NCBI GenBank assembly: GCA_948528155.1
Contig: CAOSZT010000069.1
Coordinates: forward strand, 1 to 11,473
Direction of reading: 5' to 3'
Source: an uncultured Clostridia bacterium
GTDB taxonomy: Bacteria > Bacillota > Clostridia > TANB77 > CAG-508
DNA: 11,473 nt
Shown here: positions 1-6,033 of the stretch, piece by piece
Numbering within the stretch: the first letter of the stretch is position 1
Layout: every line of letters starts with the position of its first letter
Notes under the pieces: model-generated
The model's database searches: none
Told to the model about the DNA's origin: nothing
What the model saw: the letters and a program-made list of their open reading frames with translations, nothing else
Program-made: the position numbers and the translations under genes

Positions 1-18
1 TTAGCAGTTGGGAATGGA

Positions 19-76
19 TAAAAAATAATATCTTATAGCTCTTTTGCGGATATAACTTATGATATATTATTTTTTA
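19..76. repeat. Left repeat unit with 13-bp palindromic arms
   Basis: Arms at 19-31 and 64-76 are perfect reverse complements (TAAAAAATAATAT / ATATTATTTTTTA), so the unit can fold into a hairpin with an imperfect middle. Its first 29 bases (19-47) reappear in inverted orientation at 11443-11471 with one mismatch. The T-rich right arm could also end transcription coming from the left. It lies just upstream of the promoter at 88-116. It could be a dispersed genomic repeat, a small hairpin element or an upstream gene's terminator; the sequence alone does not decide. Confidence 0.5.
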
Positions 77-87
77 GGAAAGAATCA

Positions 88-116
88 TTTACAAATTAAC
101 ATAATTTTGATATAAT
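88..116 (+). promoter_or_regulatory. Sigma-A type promoter of the small cysteine-rich gene
   Basis: TTTACA (88-93), a 17-base spacer and a perfect TATAAT (111-116). The start site would fall near 123, giving a leader of about 24 bases with GGAGGT at 134-139. Confidence 0.7.
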
Positions 117-146
117 ATAATTATCAATATAGCGGAGGTAAAAAAA

Positions 147-305
147 ATGGCAAGAAGGTATAAAAGATGTAGCTATATCACCGGAAATTATTCAAATGAA
201 CGTTATAGATCATATCGGAAAAAACGGCGAGACAAAAATATACTCTGCCAAGAAGACTGTACCAATTGCAAATGGTTACACAAATGTACTTTTTCAATCA
301 AATAA
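147..305 (+). CDS. Small basic cysteine-rich protein, 52 aa, unknown function
   Basis: The family is not recognised. The ATG at 147 follows GGAGGT (134-139) at good spacing, a consensus promoter lies upstream and a strong terminator follows, so expression is well supported despite the short length. The protein begins MARRYKRC and has 8 Arg, 7 Lys and 5 Cys. Cys34, Cys38, Cys41 and Cys47 form a C-x3-C-x2-C-x5-C cluster near the C-terminus, which could bind zinc or another metal (inference). Tyrosines fall at residues 5, 10, 15 and 20. There is no signal peptide or membrane segment, so it is probably cytoplasmic, and the charge would suit nucleic-acid or ribosome binding. Codons such as CGG, CGA, ATC, ACC and CTC are more GC-rich than in neighbouring genes. 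It converges on mreB. Confidence 0.65.
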   Translation: MARRYKRCSYITGNYSNERYRSYRKKRRDKNILCQEDCTNCKWLHKCTFSIK

Positions 306-320
306 ATATGATTTGTCATT

Positions 321-351
321 AAATAATAGGAGGCTCTGCCTCCTTTTATTT
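321..351. terminator. Bidirectional rho-independent terminator
   Basis: AGGAGGC (328-334), loop TCT and GCCTCCT (338-344) form a 7-bp GC-rich stem. After one T-T mismatch the stem extends through A/T pairs to 321 and 351. T-rich tracts lie on both outgoing sides, so it can end both the small + strand gene and the convergent mreB. Confidence 0.85.
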
Positions 352-354
352 TCT

Positions 355-1362
355 CTATTTTGCTTTTCCATCTAAAGCATCTAAATTATCTAAAGCCTTA
401 CCTGTACCTATAGCTACACATGATACTGAATCTTGTGCTACCATTACATTTATTCCTGTTTTTTCTTGTAATAATTTATCTAATCCATCTACTAAACAAC
501 CCCCACCTGTCATATAAATTCCTTTATCACTTATATCTGCAGCTAATTCTGGTGGTGTTTTCTCTAAAACATTATGAACTGAATCTACAATCATCATTGC
601 TGGTTCAATTAAAGCTTCTAACATTTCACTTGAATGTATTGTTATTACTTTTGGTAATCCTGTTGTTAAATCTCTTCCTCTTACATCCATTTCTTCATCT
701 TGAATTTTTGGATATACACATCCTATATTTACTTTTAAATCTTCAGCAGTCCTTTCTCCAATAACTATATTGTGTTTTTTCTTAATATATTTTATTATAG
801 ATTCATCAAATTTATCTCCTGCTACTTTTAATGATGTACTAACAACAGAACTCCCTAATGATATTACTGCTATATCTGTTGTTCCTCCTCCAATATCTAC
901 AACCATATTCCCACATGGTTTTGCTATATCTATCCCTGCTCCTATTGCTGCTGCTATTGGCTCTTCAATTAAAAACACTTTTCTTGCTCCTGCTTGCATT
1001 GCAGCATCTATCACTGCCTTTTTTTCTACTTCTGTTACTCTTGAAGGAATACAAATCATAATTCTTGGTGCAAATATTGACTTTCCACATACTTTTCCTA
1101 TAAAATGTTTTAACATTTTTTCTGTAACTGTATAATCTGAAATCACACCTTCTCTTAATGGTCTTGTTGCAACTATATTTCCTGGTGTTCTTCCTAACAT
1201 TCTTCTTGCTTCTCCACCTACTGCTAATACATCTTTTGTACTATTATCAACTGCTACTACTGATGGTTCTCTTAATACTATTCCTTTTCCTTTTATATAT
1301 ACAATTACAGTTGCTGTTCCTAAATCTATTCCTACATCTTGTCCAAATCCAAATTTTAACAT
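355..1362 (-). CDS. mreB: Rod shape-determining protein MreB (actin-like ATPase)
   Basis: MreB polymerises on the inner membrane face and positions cell-wall synthesis along the side wall. The 335-residue product has normal family length and the actin-fold nucleotide motifs: phosphate 1 DVGIDLGT (residues 9-16), EEPIAAAIGAG (133-143), phosphate 2 DIGGGTTD (156-163) and adenosine loop TGGG (285-288). I chose ATG at 1362 over the in-frame TTG one codon upstream because GGAAG then sits 7 bases away and the family normally begins near M-x-K/F-G-F-G. It stands alone, without mreC or mreD beside it. Its own promoter lies at 1426-1454 and it ends at the terminator at 321-351. An Mbl or MreBH paralogue cannot be excluded. 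Confidence 0.95.
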   Translation of the reverse strand: MLKFGFGQDVGIDLGTATVIVYIKGKGIVLREPSVVAVDNSTKDVLAVGGEARRMLGRTPGNIVATRPLREGVISDYTVTEKMLKHFIGKVCGKSIFAPRIMICIPSRVTEVEKKAVIDAAMQAGARKVFLIEEPIAAAIGAGIDIAKPCGNMVVDIGGGTTDIAVISLGSSVVSTSLKVAGDKFDESIIKYIKKKHNIVIGERTAEDLKVNIGCVYPKIQDEEMDVRGRDLTTGLPKVITIHSSEMLEALIEPAMMIVDSVHNVLEKTPPELAADISDKGIYMTGGGCLVDGLDKLLQEKTGINVMVAQDSVSCVAIGTGKALDNLDALDGKAK

Positions 1363-1425
1363 CAAATATCTTCCTTCCTAATCCACATTCTTCCTATTTT
1401 TCTCATTTATTACAATTTCTTTACA

Positions 1426-1454
1426 ATTATATTACAAGTAAAAAGTTTTTTCAA
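1426..1454 (-). promoter_or_regulatory. mreB promoter
   Basis: On the minus strand: TTGAAA (1454-1449), 17-base spacer, TATAAT (1431-1426). It gives a leader of about 55 bases to mreB. Its -35 is 9 bases from the -35 of the divergent tsaE promoter. Confidence 0.7.
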
Positions 1455-1463
1455 TAGATTTGA

Positions 1464-1492
1464 TTGATTTTTTTTTATTTTTATATTATAAT
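1464..1492 (+). promoter_or_regulatory. Promoter of the tsaE-tsaB-rimI cluster
   Basis: TTGATT (1464-1469), 17-base spacer, TATAAT (1487-1492). A second TTGACA at 1502-1507 lacks a good -10 at proper spacing. The ribosome site AGGAG lies at 1536-1540, seven bases before the tsaE ATG. Confidence 0.65.
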
Positions 1493-1547
1493 ATTCTACA
1501 ATTGACAGTCTATGTAATACTGTTAATTATTTTATAGGAGATTTATA

Positions 1548-1983
1548 ATGGAAAATTATATTTTTAAATCTACAAGTGAAAATGATACAAAAGAATTTGC
1601 CAAAGAATTTGCAAGTAAGACAAAAAAAGGTGATATTATTGTTCTTTCTGGTGATTTAGGTTCTGGAAAAACTAAATTTACAGAAGGGTTTTTGTCTTAT
1701 TTTGGTTTAGAGGAAGAAATTTCAAGTCCTACTTTTACAATAGTTAATGAATACCATAAAAATGATATAAATATCTTTCATTTTGATGTATATAGATTAG
1801 AGGATTCTACTGAATTTTATGAAATGCGGTGGTGAAGAATATTTTGAAAAAGGTATTTGTTTAATCGAATGGGGTGAAATGATTGCTGATATTTTACCTA
1901 GAAACTATATAAAAATAGATTTTTCTAAAAGTACTGATAATATAAACTCACGAACTTTAAAAGTTCAATATTATTCCTCTTAA
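1548..1983 (+). CDS. tsaE: TsaE, t6A synthesis ATPase, with a one-base frameshift
   Basis: TsaE is the P-loop ATPase that works with TsaB and TsaD to make t6A37 on ANN-decoding tRNAs. The first frame (1548-1835, 95 codons) has Walker A GDLGSGKT (residues 35-42), SPTFTIVNEY (60-69) and HFDVYRLED (78-86), then runs into MRW and a stop. From 1828 the +1 frame reads GGEEYFEKGICLIEWGEMI and continues to TAA at 1981-1983, which is exactly the missing TsaE C-terminus. Total length is 436 bases (145 codons plus one base). Removing G1826 would restore E-I-G-G-E-E. Since tsaE is usually essential, an assembly or sequencing error is the simplest explanation; real mutation or recoding is possible. ATG is set by AGGAG with 7-base spacing. 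It heads tsaE-tsaB-rimI. Confidence 0.9.
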
Positions 1984-2070
1984 TTCACAATTTTACTATA
2001 TATTTTGAAAATATTTTTAATTGATATAGGTACAACCTAAATAAACTAAATTTTTTTAAGGAGATTTATT

Positions 2071-2736
2071 TTGAAAATTTTATGTATTGATACTTCTAGT
2101 AATTTGTGTAGTATTGCTATTTTGGAAGATACTACTTTAATAAGTAAATTAGAATTAGATAATGGTTTAACACATTCTGAAACCTTAATGCCTTTAATAA
2201 ATAAAATTTTTACAGAAAATAATATAAATTTAAACGATATTGATTTACTTGTTTCTGATATTGGACCTGGATCTTTTACTGGAATCAGAATTGGTGTCGC
2301 AACTTGTAAAGCCTTTTCTGATAGTTTAGATATACCTTGTATTGGTGTTAGTTCTTTAGAAGCTTTAGCTTATAACATCAAAAATGATAGTCTTATTTGT
2401 TCTTCTATTAATTGTAAAAATGACAATTGCTATTTTGCTTTATATAAATTAAATAATGGAATTTATAATGTTTTAGAAGTTCCTTGTATAAAACCTGTTT
2501 CAGAAGTTTTAGATTTATTAAATACAAAATATTATAATAATTTTATTAATTTTGTTGGTAATGGAATTCCTTCAAAATCTAAAGATATTTATATAAATAT
2601 TGAAAATCTTGGTATTGCTGGTTTTAAAAAATTTATTAATAATAAAAATAATGGTGAAAACATTTTACCATTATATTTAAAAAAACCTCAGGCCCAAATA
2701 CAACTTGAAGAAAAGGAAAACTGTGAACATAATTAA
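2071..2736 (+). CDS. tsaB: TsaB, t6A complex scaffold subunit
   Basis: TsaB is the inactive Kae1/YgjD-like partner that binds TsaD and TsaE in threonylcarbamoyl transfer to A37 of tRNA. The 221-residue product begins MKILCIDTSS and has THSETL (34-39) and GPGSFTGIRIG (65-75), both typical of TsaB. Length is normal for the shorter Gram-positive forms. The start is TTG at 2071, supported by AAGGAG ending 7 bases upstream; no better ATG exists and the beta-strand begins here. An 87-base gap follows tsaE without a convincing terminator, so co-transcription is likely. The C-terminal third is lysine/asparagine-rich and poorly conserved, as usual for the family. Confidence 0.93.
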   Translation: MKILCIDTSSNLCSIAILEDTTLISKLELDNGLTHSETLMPLINKIFTENNINLNDIDLLVSDIGPGSFTGIRIGVATCKAFSDSLDIPCIGVSSLEALAYNIKNDSLICSSINCKNDNCYFALYKLNNGIYNVLEVPCIKPVSEVLDLLNTKYYNNFINFVGNGIPSKSKDIYINIENLGIAGFKKFINNKNNGENILPLYLKKPQAQIQLEEKENCEHN

Positions 2737-2755
2737 TTTGTTTTAGGAGTGTTTT

Positions 2756-3196
2756 ATGTATTTAAAAATTAATGATATGACTTTAAACGATTTAGATAAT
2801 ATTAAAGAAATTTTGAATTCTGAATTTGATGATTTTTGGAGTTATACTATTTTAAAGGAAGAATTAGAATGTCCTTCTTCCTTTTTTAAAGTTGTGAAAA
2901 ATGATAATAATGAGATTGTTGGATTTGCTGGTTTTAAAGTTATTTTTGATGAAGCTGATATTATGAATATTGTTGTAAAGAAAAATTATAGATGTCATAA
3001 AATTGGCTCTTTTATTTTAGAAAATTTAATTTCTTTTGCTAAAACTTTAAATTTGCATAATATTACATTAGAAGTAAATGAAAATAACTTTCCTGCTATC
3101 CATTTATATGAAAAATTTAATTTTAAACATATTGGAATTAGAAAAAAATATTATAATAATGAATATGATGCTATTATAATGATTAAAACACTATAA
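2756..3196 (+). CDS. rimI: RimI-type GNAT N-acetyltransferase
   Basis: RimI transfers acetyl from acetyl-CoA to protein N-termini (ribosomal protein S18 in E. coli). The 146-residue product is one GNAT domain. The C-terminal block LEVNENNFPAIHLYEKFNF (105-123), a GIRKKYY segment (127-133) and DAIIMIKTL at the end match the RimI pattern. The acetyl-CoA loop is degenerate: R79-C-H-K-I-G84 where R/Q-x-x-G-x-G/A is usual, so the first glycine is Lys82. The gene lies 19 bases after tsaB with AGGAG 6 bases before ATG, the common tsaB-rimI arrangement. No clear terminator is seen in the 33 bases before the convergent neighbour. Substrate assignment rests on context and overall similarity. Confidence 0.88.
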   Translation: MYLKINDMTLNDLDNIKEILNSEFDDFWSYTILKEELECPSSFFKVVKNDNNEIVGFAGFKVIFDEADIMNIVVKKNYRCHKIGSFILENLISFAKTLNLHNITLEVNENNFPAIHLYEKFNFKHIGIRKKYYNNEYDAIIMIKTL

Positions 3197-3229
3197 ATAC
3201 TATTATAACTTAAAATAATCACCAAACCT

Positions 3230-4111
3230 TTATAATAATTTTGATTGTACTAAACAAAAACATTTAGAATTAAGATAATTTAAAATACCACTATCACCTA
3301 AAAAATTAAATTTAAACTTATAGCTACAAAGCATTTGTGTTTTTTTACCAAATAATTTATTAATATCATTTTTTCCATATTTACCATCCCCAATAATAGG
3401 ATATCCAATATGAGCTAAATGTGCTCTAATTTGATGTGTTTTACCTGTTTCTATTTCTACATCTAAAAGTGTTGTATTATCTTTTCTTTTTTCTAAAACA
3501 AAATATGATGTAATAATTTTTACATATCCCTTTTTAGGAACATCTGATATATATACCATAGATTTTTTATTATCTTTAAACAAATAACTTTCAATTCTTT
3601 TACAATCTTCTTCTGGTTTTCCATATACTAAAGCTAAATAATGTTTTTCTATTTCATGATTTTTAAATTTTTTTAATAAAATATCTAAAGCTTGTGCATT
3701 TTTTGCATATAAAATTAATCCTGTGGTATTTCTATCTAGCCTATGACAAGGCATTGGTTTAAATTCTAAAGTTTTATATTTTTTATGTATCAATTCTGTT
3801 AAAGAGTTACTTCCAGTAACTTCTATATTAGCTGGTTTATCAATTATTAAAATATTATTATCTTCATAAATAATATCTATATTATCACAATTTAAAGATT
3901 TTTTTGTCAATAATTCCTCTGAAATATATAATAAAATTTCATCTCCTTCAAAAACCTGTATATCTTTATTAATACGTTTTCCATTTACTTTTATATCTTT
4001 TTTTCTAAGTGTATTACAAAAAAGTCCATATGATAAATTAGGAATATTTTCTATTAGAAATTTATTTAATTTTTTTCCATCATTTTTTTTATTTACAATT
4101 AATTTTTTCAT
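3230..4111 (-). CDS. RluA-family RNA pseudouridine synthase with S4 domain
   Basis: This enzyme isomerises uridine to pseudouridine in rRNA (RluC/RluD type) or tRNA. Residues about 15-63 form an S4 RNA-binding domain (LRKKDIKVNGKRI). The catalytic domain follows: DKPANIEVTG (91-100), HRLDRNTTGL (123-132) with catalytic Asp126, and the ETGKTHQIRAHL motif (221-232) followed by GYPIIGDGKYG. Length (293) is normal. ATG at 4111 has AAGGAC 8 bases upstream. It lies 49 bases after yqeK on the same strand without an intervening terminator, so the two are probably co-transcribed. Which uridine it modifies cannot be read from the sequence. 'P-A-N' replaces the more common 'P-x-G' after DK. Confidence 0.92.
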   Translation of the reverse strand: MKKLIVNKKNDGKKLNKFLIENIPNLSYGLFCNTLRKKDIKVNGKRINKDIQVFEGDEILLYISEELLTKKSLNCDNIDIIYEDNNILIIDKPANIEVTGSNSLTELIHKKYKTLEFKPMPCHRLDRNTTGLILYAKNAQALDILLKKFKNHEIEKHYLALVYGKPEEDCKRIESYLFKDNKKSMVYISDVPKKGYVKIITSYFVLEKRKDNTTLLDVEIETGKTHQIRAHLAHIGYPIIGDGKYGKNDINKLFGKKTQMLCSYKFKFNFLGDSGILNYLNSKCFCLVQSKLL

Positions 4112-4161
4112 AAAATATTGTCCTTTTATTAATTTGATATATTTTTAAAATTAGTTACTTT

Positions 4162-4716
4162 TTATAACGAATTTAATAATTCTAAAGCCTTTGGATGAAA
4201 ACTTCCCCCATTATTTTCTAGTATTTCCTTTTGATTAATAAGACATTGTTTTACTGCTTTATTTATATCTATATATGAAAGTTTTTTTATTTCTTGTATT
4301 TTAAGATTACTAGTTTTTCGACCTGTTACATCTGCTACAAAAATTATTTTATCAAATAAATCCATTGTAATATTTCCAATAGTATGATATTTTACTGCAT
4401 TACATATTTCATTATCAAATCCATATAATTCTTTAACTACAACAGATCCAATGTCTGCATGAATTATTTCTTTAAATTTTGGGTCAAGCAATTCTTTTGG
4501 TAATTTATATTTTTTTATCCATTTTTCATTTTCTTCACTACTAAACTCTTTAGCAATATCATGAACAAGTCCTGCTAAATAAACTTTTTCTGCATTTATA
4601 TTATAATGTTCAGCTAGTTTTTTAGCCTCTTCTGCAACTCTTAAGCTATGTTCATAACGAAATTGCGACAAATTATTTTTTAGATCACTTTTTATTTTTT
4701 CTATATTATTTTCCAA
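4162..4716 (-). CDS. yqeK: YqeK-like HD-domain hydrolase
   Basis: YqeK proteins are HD-superfamily metal enzymes shown to split diadenosine tetraphosphate symmetrically into two ADP. Putative metal ligands are visible: His23 (RYEHSLRVAEEA), His52-Asp53 (AGLVHDIAKEFS), His86 (HADIG), His111 (KYHTIG) and Asp129 (FVADVTGRK). The segment after Asp129 is shorter than the usual A-D-x-I-E-P-x-R. I start at TTG 4716 because GGAAGG (4730-4725) sits 8 bases upstream and the product (184 aa) then matches family length; an upstream TTG at 4743 would run through that ribosome site. The usual nadD and rsfS neighbours are absent. It is followed by the pseudouridine synthase, and a dyad lies just upstream. 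Confidence 0.85.
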   Translation of the reverse strand: MENNIEKIKSDLKNNLSQFRYEHSLRVAEEAKKLAEHYNINAEKVYLAGLVHDIAKEFSSEENEKWIKKYKLPKELLDPKFKEIIHADIGSVVVKELYGFDNEICNAVKYHTIGNITMDLFDKIIFVADVTGRKTSNLKIQEIKKLSYIDINKAVKQCLINQKEILENNGGSFHPKALELLNSL

Positions 4717-4738
4717 TTTAAGTTCCTTCCTATTTATA

Positions 4739-4765
4739 CACAAATTAATTATTAATTTATTTGTG
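4739..4765. promoter_or_regulatory. Dyad CACAAAT-N13-ATTTGTG upstream of yqeK
   Basis: Perfect 7-bp inverted arms at 4739-4745 and 4759-4765 lie 23-49 bases before the yqeK start. Inside is a second A/T palindrome (4742-4758). It could be an operator or a leader hairpin; in DNA this AT-rich chance is a real alternative. A weak promoter candidate for yqeK (TTGAAA near 4800, 17-base spacer, TAAAAA) lies just upstream. The rest of the 4717-4911 gap shows nothing else clear. Confidence 0.25.
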
Positions 4766-4911
4766 ATTTTACTTTTTATTACAGTTTCATAATCTTTTCA
4801 AATTTTAGAGACCTCATCTTTTATCTCCATTTTTATTTATTTTAAAATCTTACAATAATATTTGTTTCTATGCTACCATTTATTTATAACTTCAAAAATC
4901 CTTCATTTATT

Positions 4912-5823
4912 TTATAATATAAAATCTAATATATCATTATATATATCTTCTCTATTTCCTTCATTTAATATCTCATGTCTCAAATTATTATATAAATTAT
5001 TACTTATATTCAAATACCCTAAACTTTTCAAAAACTCTTGACTTTTTAGCCATTTTTCCTTATTAATTATTACTGGGTCATCACTTCCAGCAATAAATAA
5101 TATTGGCATTTCTTTATTATCTAGTGTCCACCCTTTTTTAGAATATATATCTCCCATTAATCTAAATAAATTTTCAAAACCATTTGTTGTAAAAATAAAT
5201 CCACACAACTCATCTTTATCATATTTTTCAACTGATTTTTCATTAGCACATACCCAAGAATTTTGAGAATTTACTTTTTTCAAATTTTTATTATAACTTC
5301 CAAATGCTAATTTTTGTATAAATTTACTTCTATATTTTTCTCCTTTAATTTTATTAATAATTTTACTAACTATTACACCAATATGACTAAAAGGATTTTT
5401 ACTAGGTGAACCACAAACAATTAACTTATCTATTTCTTTATCATATTTTTTCAGATATTTTCTAACAACCATAGAACCCATACTATGCCCAAATAATATT
5501 ACTTTTTTATTTGGATATTTTTCTTTAATATATAATGTAATTTGATGTAAATCTTCTACAATATATTCTGCTTTTGTATCATAAAAATATCCTAAATCCT
5601 GCTTACTTTTTACACTTTTTCCATGTCCTCTATGATCATTTATTATTGTAATATACCCATTATTTGTTAAAAACTTCATAAATTCAAAATATCTTTCTTT
5701 ATGTTCTGCCATTCCATGTGATATTTGCAATATCCCTTTAATTTCTGTTTCTGGAATAAATACAGTTACACTTATTGGCAAATTATCACATTTAGAATTA
5801 ATTATTATATTTTCTTCTTTCAT
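4912..5823 (-). CDS. Serine alpha/beta hydrolase, monoacylglycerol lipase / lysophospholipase type
   Basis: A 303-residue cytoplasmic alpha/beta-hydrolase of the Hydrolase_4 / serine aminopeptidase S33 group, whose members cleave monoacylglycerols, lysophospholipids or other esters. The oxyanion segment HGMAEH (36-41), DHRGHGKS (63-70), nucleophile elbow GHSMG (112-116, Ser114), acid G-S-D-D-P (Asp249) and LRHEIL (His283) give a complete triad. There is no signal peptide. ATG at 5823 has AGAGGTG 4-5 bases upstream, and a strong promoter lies at 5848-5876. It has the same direction as yqeK 195 bases downstream with no obvious terminator between, so read-through is possible. The true substrate cannot be told from sequence. 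Confidence 0.88.
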   Translation of the reverse strand: MKEENIIINSKCDNLPISVTVFIPETEIKGILQISHGMAEHKERYFEFMKFLTNNGYITIINDHRGHGKSVKSKQDLGYFYDTKAEYIVEDLHQITLYIKEKYPNKKVILFGHSMGSMVVRKYLKKYDKEIDKLIVCGSPSKNPFSHIGVIVSKIINKIKGEKYRSKFIQKLAFGSYNKNLKKVNSQNSWVCANEKSVEKYDKDELCGFIFTTNGFENLFRLMGDIYSKKGWTLDNKEMPILFIAGSDDPVIINKEKWLKSQEFLKSLGYLNISNNLYNNLRHEILNEGNREDIYNDILDFIL

Positions 5824-5847
5824 ATTGCACCTCTCTTAATTTATTTT

Positions 5848-5876
5848 AATATAGCACATTACTTAAACATAATCAA
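5848..5876 (-). promoter_or_regulatory. Extended -10 promoter of the hydrolase gene
   Basis: On the minus strand: TTGATT (5876-5871), 17-base spacer ending TGC, then TATATT (5853-5848). The TGn before the -10 adds support. The leader is about 20 bases and contains the ribosome site. Confidence 0.7.
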
Positions 5877-5992
5877 CAATTTTTTACAAACCATATGAAG
5901 CTTCTCTCATATTAAAATTTCAACTTTAAAAATTTCCCTTATTTAATTAACTTACTTGACTATCTAATAGTTATCAATATTTATTTTATAAT

Positions 5993-6024
5993 AAAAAAGG
6001 ATGTCTGCATTTTTACAGACAACC
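5993..6024 (-). terminator. Terminator of the surface-protein operon
   Basis: The minus strand reads GGTTGTCTG (6024-6016), an 8-base loop, CAGACATCC (6007-5999) and six T (5998-5993). The 9-bp stem has one internal mismatch. It lies 9 bases after the stop of the 784-residue gene. Confidence 0.85.
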
Positions 6025-6033
6025 TATATCTTA

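Noticed and set aside
420..1457. Several + strand open frames opposite mreB, rich in Leu/Phe
   Set aside because: They are antisense to a well-conserved gene, have biased low-complexity composition expected from its complement, and lack ribosome sites.
1984..2070. Separate promoter for tsaB
   Set aside because: TTGAAA near 2005 has only a 14-base spacer to TATAGG, so read-through from the tsaE promoter is the better explanation.
3197..3229. Terminator between convergent rimI and the pseudouridine synthase gene
   Set aside because: Only weak A/T pairing is present; no stem with a T run could be supported.
4717..4743. Longer N-terminus of YqeK from the TTG at 4743
   Set aside because: It would place the strong GGAAGG ribosome site inside the coding region and add residues not expected in the family.
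5933..5998. + strand promoter (TTGACT) and a 14-codon frame beginning at 6001
   Set aside because: The -10 is poor, the frame is tiny and overlaps the terminator of the surface-protein operon.
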